64,000 nt of DNA, taken from positions 1-64,000 of the forward strand of contig JARDYH010000020.1 of NCBI GenBank assembly GCA_029215795.1. Direction: 5' to 3'. A program made the position numbers and the translations under genes. The DNA is from Anniella stebbinsi (lineage: Eukaryota; Chordata; Lepidosauria; Squamata; Anniellidae). Shown here one piece after another: positions 1-12,532 of this stretch; positions within the stretch are counted from its first letter, which is position 1, and each line of letters begins with the position of its first letter. The notes below the pieces were generated by a model. It did not search any database. It was not told the DNA's origin and saw only the letters and a program-made list of their open reading frames with translations.

Positions 1-2249
1 CCTTCTTCCCCTAGACTTCCCCTAGACTTCCCCTTCCCTCTATACTTCCCCTTCTTCCATTAGACTTCCCCTTCCCTCTATACTTCCCCTGCTTCCCCTA
101 GACTTCCCCTAGACTTCTCCTTCTTCCCCTTAACTTCCCCTAGACTTCCCTTCCCTCTATACTTCCCCTTCTTCCCCTAGACTTCCCCTAGACTTCCCCT
201 TCCCTCTCTACTTCCCCTTCTTCCCCTAGACTTCCCCTTCTTCCCCTAGACTTCCCCTTCTTCCCCTAGACTTCCCCTTCCCTCTATACTTCACCTTCTT
301 CCATTACACTTCCCCTTCCCTCTATACTTCCCCTGCTTCCCCTAGACTTCCCCTAGACTTCCCCTTCTTCCCCTAGACTTCCCCTAGACTTCCCCTTCCC
401 TCTATACTTCCCCTTCTTCCCCTAGACTTCCCCTTCCCTCTATACTTCCCCTTCTTCCCCTAAACTTCCCCTTCTTCCCCTAGACTTCCTCTTCTTCCCC
501 TAGACTTCCCCTTCCCTCTATACTTCCCCTTCTTCCCCTAGACTTCCCCTAGACTTCCCCTTCTTCCCCTAGACTTCCCCTAGACTTCCCCTTCCCTCTA
601 TACTTCCCCTTCTTTCCCTAGACTTCCCCTTCCCTCTATACTTCCCCTTCTTCCCCTAGACTTCCCCTTCTTCCCCTAGACTTCCTCTTCTTCCCCTAGA
701 CTTCCCCTTCCCTCTATACTTCCCCTTCTTCCCCTAGACTTCCCCTTCTTCCCTTAGACTTCCCCTTCTTCCCCTATACTTCCCCTTCCCTCTGTACTTC
801 CCCTTCTTCCCCTAGACTTCCCCTAGACTTCCCCTTCCCTCTATACTTCCCCTTCTTCCCCTAGACTTCCCCTAGACTTCCCCTTCCCTCTATACTGCCC
901 CTTCTTCCCCTAGACTTCCCCTAGACTTCCCCTTTCCTCTGTACTTCCCCTTCTTCCCCTAGACTTCCACTAGACTTCCCCTTCCCTCTATACTTTCCCT
1001 TCTTCCCCTAGACTTCCCCTAGACTTCCCCTTCTTCCCCTAGACTTCCCGTAGACTTCCCCTTCCCTCTATACTTCCCCTTCTTCCCCTAGACTTCCCCT
1101 TCCCTCTATACTTCCCCTTCTTCCCCTAGACTTCCCCTTCCCTCTATACTTCCCCTTGTTCCATTAGACTTCCCCTTCCCTCTATACTTCCCCTTCTTCC
1201 TCTAGATTTCCCCTAGACTTCCCCTTCTTCTCCTAGACTTCCCCTAGACTTCCCCTTCCCTCTATACTTCCCCTTCTTCCCCTAGTCTACCCCTTGACTT
1301 CCCCTTCCCTCTATACTTCCCCTTCTTCCCCTAGACTTCCACGTCTCCCCTAGACTTCCCCTTCTTCCCCAAGACTTCCCCTACACTTCCCCTTCCCTCT
1401 ATACTTCCCCTTCTTCCCTAGACTTCCCCTAGATTTCCCCTTCTTCCCCTAGACTTCCCCTTCCCTCTATACTTCCCCTTCTTCGCCTAGAGTTCCCCTT
1501 CTTCTCCTAGATTTCCCCTTCTTCCCCTAGACTTCCCCTTTCCTCTATACTTCCCCTTCTTCCCCTAGACTTCCCCTAGACTTCCCCTTCTTCCCCTAGA
1601 CTTCCCCTTTTTCCCCTAGACTTCCCCTTCCCTCTATACTTCCTCTTCTTCCCTTAGATTTCCCCTTCTTCCCCTAGACTTCCCCTTCTTCCCCTAGACT
1701 TCCCGTAGACTTCCCCTTCCCTCTATACCTTCCCTTCTTCCCCTTCTTCCCCTAGACTTCCCCTTCTACCCCTAGACTTCCCCTGGACTTCCCCTTCCCT
1801 CTATACTTCCCCTTCTTCCCCTAGACTTTCTCTTCCCTCTATACTTCCCCTTCTTCCCCTAGACTTCCCCTTCTTCCCCTAGACTTCCCCTTCCCTCTAT
1901 ACTTCCCCTTCTTCCCCTAGACTTCCCCTAGACTTCCCTTCCCTCTATACTTCCCCTTCTTCCCCTAGACTTCCCCTAGACTTCCCCTTCCCTCTCTACT
2001 TCCCCTTCTTCCCCTAGACTTCCCCTTCTTCCCCTAGACTTCCCCTTCTTCCCCTAGACTTCCCCTTTCCCTCTATACTTCCCCTTCTTCCATTAGACTT
2101 CCCCTTCCCTCTATACTTCCCCTGCTTCCCCTAGACTTCCCCTAGACTTCCCCTTCTTCCCATAGACTTCCCGTAGACTTCCCCTTCCCTCTATACTTCC
2201 CCTTCTTCCCCTAGACTTCCCCTTCCCTCTATACTTCCCCTTCTTCCCC

Positions 2250-5200
2250 TAGACTTCCCCTTCTTCCCCTAGACTTCCTCTTCTTCCCCTAGACTTCCCC
2301 TTCCCTCTATACTTCCCCTTCTTCCCCTAGACTTCCCCTTCTTCCCTTAGACTTCCCCTTCTTCCCCTATACTTCCCCTTCCCTCTATACTTCCCCTTCT
2401 TCCCCTAGACTTCCCCTAGACTTCCCCTTCCCGCTATACTTTTCCTTCTTCCCCTAGACTTCCCCTTCTTCCCCTAGACTTCCCCTTCCATCTATACTTC
2501 CCCTTCTTCCCCTAGACTTCTCCTAGACTTCCCCTTCTTCCCCTAGACTTCCCCTTCTTCCCCTAGACTTCCCGTAGACTTCCCCTTCCCTCTATACTTT
2601 CCCTTCCTCCCCTAGACTTCCCCAAGACTCCCCCTTCTTCCCCTAGACTTCCCCTAGACTTCCCCTTCCCTCTATACTTCCCCTTCTTCCATTAGACTTC
2701 CCCTTCCCTCTATACTTCCCCTGCTTCCCCTAGACTTCCCCTAGACTTCTCCTTCTTCCCCTTAACTTCCCCTAGACTTCCCTTCCCTCTATACTTCCCC
2801 TTCTTCCCCTAGACTTCCCCTAGACTTCCCCTTCCCTCTCTACTTCCCCTTCTTCCCCTAGACTTCCCCTTCTTCCCCTAGACTTCCCCTTCTTCCCCTA
2901 GACTTCCCCTTCCCTCTATACTTCACCTTCTTCCATTACACTTCCCCTTCCCTCTATACTTCCCCTGCTTCCCCTAGACTTCCCCTAGACTTCCCCTTCT
3001 TCCCCTAGACTTCCCCTAGACTTCCCCTTCCCTCTATACTTCCCCTTCTTCCCCTAGACTTCCCCTTCCCTCTATACTTCCCCTTCTTCCCCTAAACTTC
3101 CCCTTCTTCCCCTAGACTTCCTCTTCTTCCCCTAGACTTCCCCTTCCCTCTATACTTCCCCTTCTTCCCCTAGACTTCCCCTTCTTCCCTTAGACTTCCC
3201 CTTCTTCCCCTATACTTCCCCTTCCCTCTATACTTCCCCTTCTTCCCCTAGACTTCCCCTAGACTTCCCCTTCTTCCCCTAGACTTCCCCTAGACTTCCC
3301 CTTCCCTCTATACTTCCCCTTCTTTCCCTAGACTTCCCCTTCCCTCTATACTTCCCCTTCTTCCCCTAGACTTCCCCTTCTTCCCCTAGACTTCCTCTTC
3401 TTCCCCTAGACTTCCCCTTCCCTCTATACTTCCCCTTCTTCCCCTAGACTTCCCCTTCTTCCCTTAGACTTCCCCTTCTTCCCCTATACTTCATCTTCCC
3501 TCTGTACTTCCCCTTCTTCCCCTAGACTTCCCCTAGACTTCCCCTTCCCTCTATACTTCCCCTTCTTCCCCTAGATTTCCCCTTCTTCCCTTAGACTTCC
3601 CCTTCTTCCCCTATACTTCCCCTTCCCTCTATACTTCCCCTTCTTCCCCTAGACTTCCCCTAGACTTCCCCTTCCCGCTATACTTCCCCTTCTTCCCCTA
3701 GACTTCTCCTAGACTTCCCCTTCATCCCCTAGACTTCCCCTTCTTCCCCTAGACTTCCCGTAGACTTCCCCTTCCCTCTATACTTTCCCTTCTTCCCCTA
3801 GACTTCCCCTAGACTTCCCCTTCTTCCCCTAGACTTCCCCTAGACTTCCCCTTCTTCCCCTAGACTTCCCCTTCTTCCCCTAGACTTCCCCTAAACTTCC
3901 CCTTCCCTCTATACTTCCCCTTCTTCCCCTAGACTTCCCCTTCTTCCCCTAGACTTCCCCTAGACTTCCCCTTCCCTCTATACTTCCCCTTCTTCCCCTA
4001 GACTTCCCCTAGACTTCCCCTTCCCTCTATACTGCCCCTTCTTCCCCTAGACTTCCCCTAGACTTCCCCTTTCCTCTGTATTCCCCTTCTTCCCCTAGAC
4101 TTCCACTAGACTTCCCCTTCCCTCTATACTTTCCCTTCTTCCCCTAGACTTCCCCTAGACTTCCCCTTCTTCCCCTAGACTTCCCCTAGACTTCCCCTTC
4201 CCTCTATACTTCCCCTTCTTCCATTAGACTTCCCCTTCCCTCTATACTTCCCCTTCTTCCTCTAGATTTCCCCTAGACTTCCCCTTCTTCTCCTAGACTT
4301 CCCCTAGACTTCCCCTTCCCTCTATACTTCCCCTTCTTCCCCTAGTCTACCCCTTGACTTCCCCTTCCCTCTATACTTCCCCTTCTTCCCCTAGACTTCC
4401 ACGTCTCCCCTAGACTTCCCCTTCTTCCCCAAGACTTCCCCTACACTTCCCCTTCCCTCTGTACTTCTCCTTCTTCCCTAGACTTCCCCTAGATTTCCCC
4501 TTCTTCCCCTAGACTTCCCCTTCCCTCTATACTTCCCCTTCTTCCCCTAGAGTTCCCCTTCTTCTCCTAGATTTCCCCTTCTTCCCCTAGACTTCCCCTT
4601 TCCTCTATACTTCCCCTTCTTCCCCTAGACTTCCCCTAGACTTCCCCTTCTTCCCCTAGACTTCCCCTTTTTCCCCTAGACTTCCCCTTCCCTCTATACT
4701 TCCTCTTCTTCCCCTAGATTTCCCCTTCTTCCCCTAGACTTCCCCTTCTTCCCCTAGACTTCCCGTAGACTTCCCCTTCCCTCTATACCTTCCCTTCTTC
4801 CCCTTCTTCCCCTAGACTTCCCCTTCTACCCCTAGACTTCCCCTGGACTTCCCCTTCCCTCTATACTTCCCCTTCTTCCCCTAGACTTTCTCTTCCCTCT
4901 ATACTTCCCCTTCTTCCCCTAGACTTCCCCTTCTTCCCCTAGACTTCCCCTTCCCTCTATACTTCCCCTTCTTCCCCTAGACTTCCCCTAGACTTCCCTT
5001 CCCTCTATACTTCCCCTTCTTCCCCTAGACTTCCCCTAGACTTCCCCTTCCCTCTCTACTTCCCCTTCTTCCCCTAGACTTCCCCTTCTTCCCCTAGACT
5101 TCCCCTTCTTCCCCTAGACTTCCCCTTTCCCTCTATACTTCCCCTTCTTCCATTAGACTTCCCCTTCCCTCTATACTTCCCCTGCTTCCCCTAGACTTCC

Positions 5201-6400
5201 CCTAGACTTCCCCTTCTTCCCATAGACTTCCCGTAGACTTCCCCTTCCCTCTATACTTCCCCTTCTTCCCCTAGACTTCCCCTTCCCTCTATACTTCCCC
5301 TTCTTCCCCTAGACTTCCCCTTCGTCCCCTAGACTTCCTCTTCTTCCCCTAGACTTCCCCTTCCCTCTATACTTCCCCTTCTTCCCCTAGACTTCCCCTT
5401 CTTCCCTTAGACTTCCCCTTCTTCCCCTATACTTCCCCTTCCCTCTATACTTCCCCTTCTTCCCCTAGACTTCCCCTAGACTTCCCCTTCCCGCTATACT
5501 TTTCCTTCTTCCCCTAGACTTCCCCTTCTTCCCCTAGACTTCCCCTTCCATCTATACTTCCCCTTCTTCCCCTAGACTTCTCCTAGACTTCCCCTTCTTC
5601 CCCTAGACTTCCCCTTCTTCCCCTAGACTTCCCGTAGACTTCCCCTTCCCTCTATACTTTCCCTTCTTCCCCTAGACTTCCCCAAGGCTCCCCCTTCTTC
5701 CCCTAGACTTCCCTAGACTTCCCCTTAACCCCTATACTTCCCCTTCTTCCATTAGACTTCCCCTTCCCTCTATACTTCCCCTGCTTCCCCTAGACTTCCC
5801 CTAGACTTCTCCTTCTTCCCCTTAACTTCCCCTAGACTTCCCTTCCCTCTATACTTCCCCTTCTTCCCCTAGACTTCCCCTAGACTTCCCCTTCCCTCTC
5901 TACTTCCCCTTCTTCCCCTAGACTTCCCCTTCTTCCCCTAGACTTCCCCTTCTTCCCCTAGACTTCCCCTTCCCTCTATACTTCCCCTTCTTCCATTAGA
6001 CTTCCCCTTCCCTCTATACTTCCCCTGCTTCCCCTAGACTTCCCCTAGACTTCCCCTTCTTCCCCTAGACTTCCCCTAGACTTCCCCTTCCCTCTATACT
6101 TCCCCTTCTTCCCCTAGACTTCCCCTTCCCTCTATACTTCCCCTTCTTCCCCTAAACTTCCCCTTCTTCCCCTAGACTTCCTCTTCTTCCCCTAGACTTC
6201 CCCTTCCCTCTATACTTCCCCTTCTTCCCCTAGTTTTCCCCTTCTTCCCTTAGACTTCCCCTTCTTCCCCAATACTTCCCCTTCCCTCTATACTTCCCCT
6301 TCTTCCCCTAGACTTCCCCTAGACTTCCCCTTCTTCCCCTAGACTTCCCCTAGACTTCCCCTTCCCTCTATACTTCCCCTTCTTTCCCTAGACTTCCCCT
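2250..6400 (+). repeat. Copy A of a 4.15-kb segment repeated at +6,132 bp
   Basis: Markers in this block recur 6,132 bp downstream: the CCCGCTATACTTTT G at 2433 and 8565, the anchor at 2764/8896 and 5824/11956, ACGTCT at 4401/10533, CTGTACTTCTCC at 4461/10593, CTTAACCCCTATA at 5727/11859, and CTAGTTTTCC at 6233/12365. The match fails to the left near 2,250/8,382, where copy B joins a CTCTAGATTTCC word, and to the right near 6,400/12,532. By eye the two copies differ at few bases, for example CTTCATCTTCC near 3,491 and CCCAAGGCTC near 5,689 in this copy, and CTACACTTCC near 9,558 in the other. Confidence 0.85.
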
Positions 6401-9400
6401 AGACTTCCCCTTCTTCCCCTAGACTTCCCCTAGACTTCCCCTTCCCTCTGTACTTCCCCTTCTTCCCCTAGACTTCCCCTAGACTTCCCCTTCCCTCTAT
6501 ACTTCCCCTTCTTCCCCTAGACTTCCCCTAGACTTCCCCTTCCCTCTATACTGCCCCTTCTTCCCCTAGACTTCCCCTAGACTTCCCCTTTCCTCTGTAC
6601 TTCCCCTTCTTCCCCTAGACTTCCACTAGACTTCCCCTTCCCTCTATACTTTCCCTTCTTCCCCTAGACTTCCCCTAGACTTCCCCTTCCCTCTATACTT
6701 CCCCTTGTTCCATTAGACTTCCCCTTCCCTCTATACTTCCCCTTCTTCCTCTAGATTTCCCCTAGACTTCCCCTTCTTCCCCTAGACTTCCTCTTCTTCC
6801 CCTAGACTTCCCCTTCCCTCTATACTTCCCCTTCTTCCCCTAGACTTCCCCTTCTTCCCTTAGACTTCCCCTTCTTCCCCTATACTTCCCCTTCCCTCTA
6901 TACTTCCCCTTCTTCCCCTAGACTTCCCCTAGACTTCCCCTTCCCGCTATACTTTTCCTTCTTCCCCTAGACTTCCCCTTCTTCCCCTAGACTTCCCCTT
7001 CCATCTATACTTCCCCTTCTTCCCCTAGACTTCTCCTAGACTTCCCCTTCTTCCCCTAGACTTCCCCTTCTTCCCCTAGACTTCCCGTAGACTTCCCCTT
7101 CCCTCTATACTTTCCCTTCCTCCCCTAGACTTCCCCAAGACTCCCCCTTCTTCCCCTAGACTTCCCCTAGACTTCCCCTTCCCTCTATACTTCCCCTTCT
7201 TCCATTAGACTTCCCCTTCCCTCTATACTTCCCCTGCTTCCCCTAGACTTCCCCTAGACTTCTCCTTCTTCCCCTTAACTTCCCCTAGACTTCCCCTTCC
7301 CGCTATACTTTTCCTTCTTCCCCTAGACTTCCCCTTCTTCCCCTAGACTTCCCCTAGACTTCCCCTTCCCTCTCTACTTCCCCTTCTTCCCCTAGACTTC
7401 CCCTTCTTCCCCTAGACTTCCCCTTCTTCCCCTAGACTTCCCCTTCCCTCTATACTTCCCCTTCTTCCATTAGACTTCCCCTTCCCTCTATACTTCCCCT
7501 GCTTCCCCTAGACTTCCCCTAGACTTCCCCTTCTTCCCCTAGACTTCCCCTAGACTTCCCCTTCCCTCTATACTTCCCCTTCTTCCCCTAGACTTCCCCT
7601 TCCCTCTATACTTCCCCTTCTTCCCCTAAACTTCCCCTTCTTCCCCTAGACTTCCTCTTCTTCCCCTAGACTTCCCCTTCCCTCTATACTTCCCCTTCTT
7701 CCCCTAGTTTTCCCCTTCTTCCCTTAGACTTCCCCTTCTTCCCCAATACTTCCCCTTCCCTCTATACTTCCCCTTCTTCCCCTAGACTTCCCCTAGACTT
7801 CCCCTTCTTCCCCTAGACTTCCCCTAGACTTCCCCTTCCCTCTATACTTCCCCTTCTTTCCCTAGACTTCCCCTTCCCTCTATACTTCCCCTTCTTCCCC
7901 TAGACTTCCCCTTCTTCCCCTAGACTTCCTCTTCTTCCCCTAGACTTCCCCTTCCCTCTATACTTCCCCTTCTTCCCCTAGACTTCCCCTTCTTCCCTTA
8001 GACTTCCCCTTCTTCCCCTATACTTCCCCTTCCCTCTGTACTTCCCCTTCTTCCCCTAGACTTCCCCTAGACTTCCCCTTCCCTCTATACTTCCCCTTCT
8101 TCCCCTAGACTTCCCCTAGACTTCCCCTTCCCTCTATACTGCCCCTTCTTCCCCTAGACTTCCCCTAGACTTCCCCTTTCCTCTGTACTTCCCCTTCTTC
8201 CCCTAGACTTCCACTAGACTTCCCCTTCCCTCTATACTTTCCCTTCTTCCCCTAGACTTCCCCTAGACTTCCCCTTCTTCCCCTAGACTTCCCCTAGACT
8301 TCCCCTTCCCTCTATACTTCCCCTTGTTCCATTAGACTTCCCCTTCCCTCTATACTTCCCCTTCTTCCTCTAGATTTCCCCTAGACTTCCCCTTCTTCCC
8401 CTAGACTTCCTCTTCTTCCCCTAGACTTCCCCTTCCCTCTATACTTCCCCTTCTTCCCCTAGACTTCCCCTTCTTCCCTTAGACTTCCCCTTCTTCCCCT
8501 ATACTTCCCCTTCCCTCTATACTTCCCCTTCTTCCCCTAGACTTCCCCTAGACTTCCCCTTCCCGCTATACTTTTCCTTCTTCCCCTAGACTTCCCCTTC
8601 TTCCCCTAGACTTCCCCTTCCATCTATACTTCCCCTTCTTCCCCTAGACTTCTCCTAGACTTCCCCTTCTTCCCCTAGACTTCCCCTTCTTCCCCTAGAC
8701 TTCCCGTAGACTTCCCCTTCCCTCTATACTTTCCCTTCCTCCCCTAGACTTCCCCAAGACTCCCCCTTCTTCCCCTAGACTTCCCCTAGACTTCCCCTTC
8801 CCTCTATACTTCCCCTTCTTCCATTAGACTTCCCCTTCCCTCTATACTTCCCCTGCTTCCCCTAGACTTCCCCTAGACTTCTCCTTCTTCCCCTTAACTT
8901 CCCCTAGACTTCCCTTCCCTCTATACTTCCCCTTCTTCCCCTAGACTTCCCCTAGACTTCCCCTTCCCTCTCTACTTCCCCTTCTTCCCCTAGACTTCCC
9001 CTTCTTCCCCTAGACTTCCCCTTCTTCCCCTAGACTTCCCCTTCCCTCTATACTTCACCTTCTTCCATTACACTTCCCCTTCCCTCTATACTTCCCCTGC
9101 TTCCCCTAGACTTCCCCTAGACTTCCCCTTCTTCCCCTAGACTTCCCCTAGACTTCCCCTTCCCTCTATACTTCCCCTTCTTCCCCTAGACTTCCCCTTC
9201 CCTCTATACTTCCCCTTCTTCCCCTAAACTTCCCCTTCTTCCCCTAGACTTCCTCTTCTTCCCCTAGACTTCCCCTTCCCTCTATACTTCCCCTTCTTCC
9301 CCTAGACTTCCCCTTCTTCCCTTAGACTTCCCCTTCTTCCCCTATACTTCCCCTTCCCTCTATACTTCCCCTTCTTCCCCTAGACTTCCCCTAGACTTCC

Positions 9401-11622
9401 CCTTCTTCCCCTAGACTTCCCCTAGACTTCCCCTTCCCTCTATACTTCCCCTTCTTTCCCTAGACTTCCCCTTCCCTCTATACTTCCCCTTCTTCCCCTA
9501 GACTTCCCCTTCTTCCCCTAGACTTCCTCTTCTTCCCCTAGACTTCCCCTTCCCTCTACACTTCCCCTTCTTCCCCTAGACTTCCCCTTCTTCCCTTAGA
9601 CTTCCCCTTCTTCCCCTATACTTCCCCTTCCCTCTGTACTTCCCCTTCTTCCCCTAGACTTCCCCTAGACTTCCCCTTCCCTCTATACTTCCCCTTCTTC
9701 CCCTAGATTTCCCCTTCTTCCCTTAGACTTCCCCTTCTTCCCCTATACTTCCCCTTCCCTCTATACTTCCCCTTCTTCCCCTAGACTTCCCCTAGACTTC
9801 CCCTTCCCGCTATACTTCCCCTTCTTCCCCTAGACTTCTCCTAGACTTCCCCTTCATCCCCTAGACTTCCCCTTCTTCCCCTAGACTTCCCGTAGACTTC
9901 CCCTTCCCTCTATACTTTCCCTTCTTCCCCTAGACTTCCCCTAGACTTCCCCTTCTTCCCCTAGACTTCCCCTAGACTTCCCCTTCTTCCCCTAGACTTC
10001 CCCTTCTTCCCCTAGACTTCCCCTAAACTTCCCCTTCCCTCTATACTTCCCCTTCTTCCCCTAGACTTCCCCTTCTTCCCCTAGACTTCCCCTAGACTTC
10101 CCCTTCCCTCTATACTTCCCCTTCTTCCCCTAGACTTCCCCTAGACTTCCCCTTCCCTCTATACTGCCCCTTCTTCCCCTAGACTTCCCCTAGACTTCCC
10201 CTTTCCTCTGTATTCCCCTTCTTCCCCTAGACTTCCACTAGACTTCCCCTTCCCTCTATACTTTCCCTTCTTCCCCTAGACTTCCCCTAGACTTCCCCTT
10301 CTTCCCCTAGACTTCCCCTAGACTTCCCCTTCCCTCTATACTTCCCCTTCTTCCATTAGACTTCCCCTTCCCTCTATACTTCCCCTTCTTCCTCTAGATT
10401 TCCCCTAGACTTCCCCTTCTTCTCCTAGACTTCCCCTAGACTTCCCCTTCCCTCTATACTTCCCCTTCTTCCCCTAGTCTACCCCTTGACTTCCCCTTCC
10501 CTCTATACTTCCCCTTCTTCCCCTAGACTTCCACGTCTCCCCTAGACTTCCCCTTCTTCCCCAAGACTTCCCCTACACTTCCCCTTCCCTCTGTACTTCT
10601 CCTTCTTCCCTAGACTTCCCCTAGATTTCCCCTTCTTCCCCTAGACTTCCCCTTCCCTCTATACTTCCCCTTCTTCCCCTAGAGTTCCCCTTCTTCTCCT
10701 AGATTTCCCCTTCTTCCCCTAGACTTCCCCTTTCCTCTATACTTCCCCTTCTTCCCCTAGACTTCCCCTAGACTTCCCCTTCTTCCCCTAGACTTCCCCT
10801 TTTTCCCCTAGACTTCCCCTTCCCTCTATACTTCCTCTTCTTCCCCTAGATTTCCCCTTCTTCCCCTAGACTTCCCCTTCTTCCCCTAGACTTCCCGTAG
10901 ACTTCCCCTTCCCTCTATACCTTCCCTTCTTCCCCTTCTTCCCCTAGACTTCCCCTTCTACCCCTAGACTTCCCCTGGACTTCCCCTTCCCTCTATACTT
11001 CCCCTTCTTCCCCTAGACTTTCTCTTCCCTCTATACTTCCCCTTCTTCCCCTAGACTTCCCCTTCTTCCCCTAGACTTCCCCTTCCCTCTATACTTCCCC
11101 TTCTTCCCCTAGACTTCCCCTAGACTTCCCTTCCCTCTATACTTCCCCTTCTTCCCCTAGACTTCCCCTAGACTTCCCCTTCCCTCTCTACTTCCCCTTC
11201 TTCCCCTAGACTTCCCCTTCTTCCCCTAGACTTCCCCTTCTTCCCCTAGACTTCCCCTTTCCCTCTATACTTCCCCTTCTTCCATTAGACTTCCCCTTCC
11301 CTCTATACTTCCCCTGCTTCCCCTAGACTTCCCCTAGACTTCCCCTTCTTCCCATAGACTTCCCGTAGACTTCCCCTTCCCTCTATACTTCCCCTTCTTC
11401 CCCTAGACTTCCCCTTCCCTCTATACTTCCCCTTCTTCCCCTAGACTTCCCCTTCGTCCCCTAGACTTCCTCTTCTTCCCCTAGACTTCCCCTTCCCTCT
11501 ATACTTCCCCTTCTTCCCCTAGACTTCCCCTTCTTCCCTTAGACTTCCCCTTCTTCCCCTATACTTCCCCTTCCCTCTATACTTCCCCTTCTTCCCCTAG
11601 ACTTCCCCTAGACTTCCCCTTC
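6400..11622 (+). repeat. Copy A of a 5.2-kb segment repeated at +11,441 bp
   Basis: Shared markers with 17.8-23.06 kb include the chimeric CCCGCTATA join soon after an anchor (G-bearing CGCTATA at 7301 and 18742), CTTCACC at 9057 and 20498, anchors at 7277/18718 and 8896/20337, and ACGTCT at 10533/21974. On the left the offset is 11,410 and becomes 11,441 because this copy lacks one 31-bp block (one 20-mer plus one 11-mer) near 6,690 that the downstream copy has. The match stops on the right at about 11,622/23,063, exactly where the 2,217-bp tandem duplication begins its second copy. Confidence 0.85.
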
Positions 11623-12532
11623 CCGCTATACTTTTCCTTCTTCCCCTAGACTTCCCCTTCTTCCCCTAGACTTCCCCTTCCATCTATACTTCCCCTTCTT
11701 CCCCTAGACTTCTCCTAGACTTCCCCTTCTTCCCCTAGACTTCCCCTTCTTCCCCTAGACTTCCCGTAGACTTCCCCTTCCCTCTATACTTTCCCTTCTT
11801 CCCCTAGACTTCCCCAAGACTCCCCCTTCTTCCCCTAGACTTCCCTAGACTTCCCCTTAACCCCTATACTTCCCCTTCTTCCATTAGACTTCCCCTTCCC
11901 TCTATACTTCCCCTGCTTCCCCTAGACTTCCCCTAGACTTCTCCTTCTTCCCCTTAACTTCCCCTAGACTTCCCTTCCCTCTATACTTCCCCTTCTTCCC
12001 CTAGACTTCCCCTAGACTTCCCCTTCCCTCTCTACTTCCCCTTCTTCCCCTAGACTTCCCCTTCTTCCCCTAGACTTCCCCTTCTTCCCCTAGACTTCCC
12101 CTTCCCTCTATACTTCCCCTTCTTCCATTAGACTTCCCCTTCCCTCTATACTTCCCCTGCTTCCCCTAGACTTCCCCTAGACTTCCCCTTCTTCCCCTAG
12201 ACTTCCCCTAGACTTCCCCTTCCCTCTATACTTCCCCTTCTTCCCCTAGACTTCCCCTTCCCTCTATACTTCCCCTTCTTCCCCTAAACTTCCCCTTCTT
12301 CCCCTAGACTTCCTCTTCTTCCCCTAGACTTCCCCTTCCCTCTATACTTCCCCTTCTTCCCCTAGTTTTCCCCTTCTTCCCTTAGACTTCCCCTTCTTCC
12401 CCAATACTTCCCCTTCCCTCTATACTTCCCCTTCTTCCCCTAGACTTCCCCTAGACTTCCCCTTCTTCCCCTAGACTTCCCCTAGACTTCCCCTTCCCTC
12501 TATACTTCCCCTTCTTTCCCTAGACTTCCCCT
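8382..12532 (+). repeat. Copy B of the 4.15-kb segment (offset 6,132 bp)
   Basis: This is the partner of 2,250-6,400. Its left junction, CTCTAGATTTCC-CTAGACTTCC-CCTTCTTCCCC followed directly by CCTAGACTTCCTCTTC, is a chimera. The same join occurs at about 6,745-6,800, 18,190-18,240 and 19,810-19,860, so it arose once and was then copied. Part of this block (from 9,403) is also the source or product of the 13,658-bp duplication, which shows how the events are nested. Confidence 0.85.
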
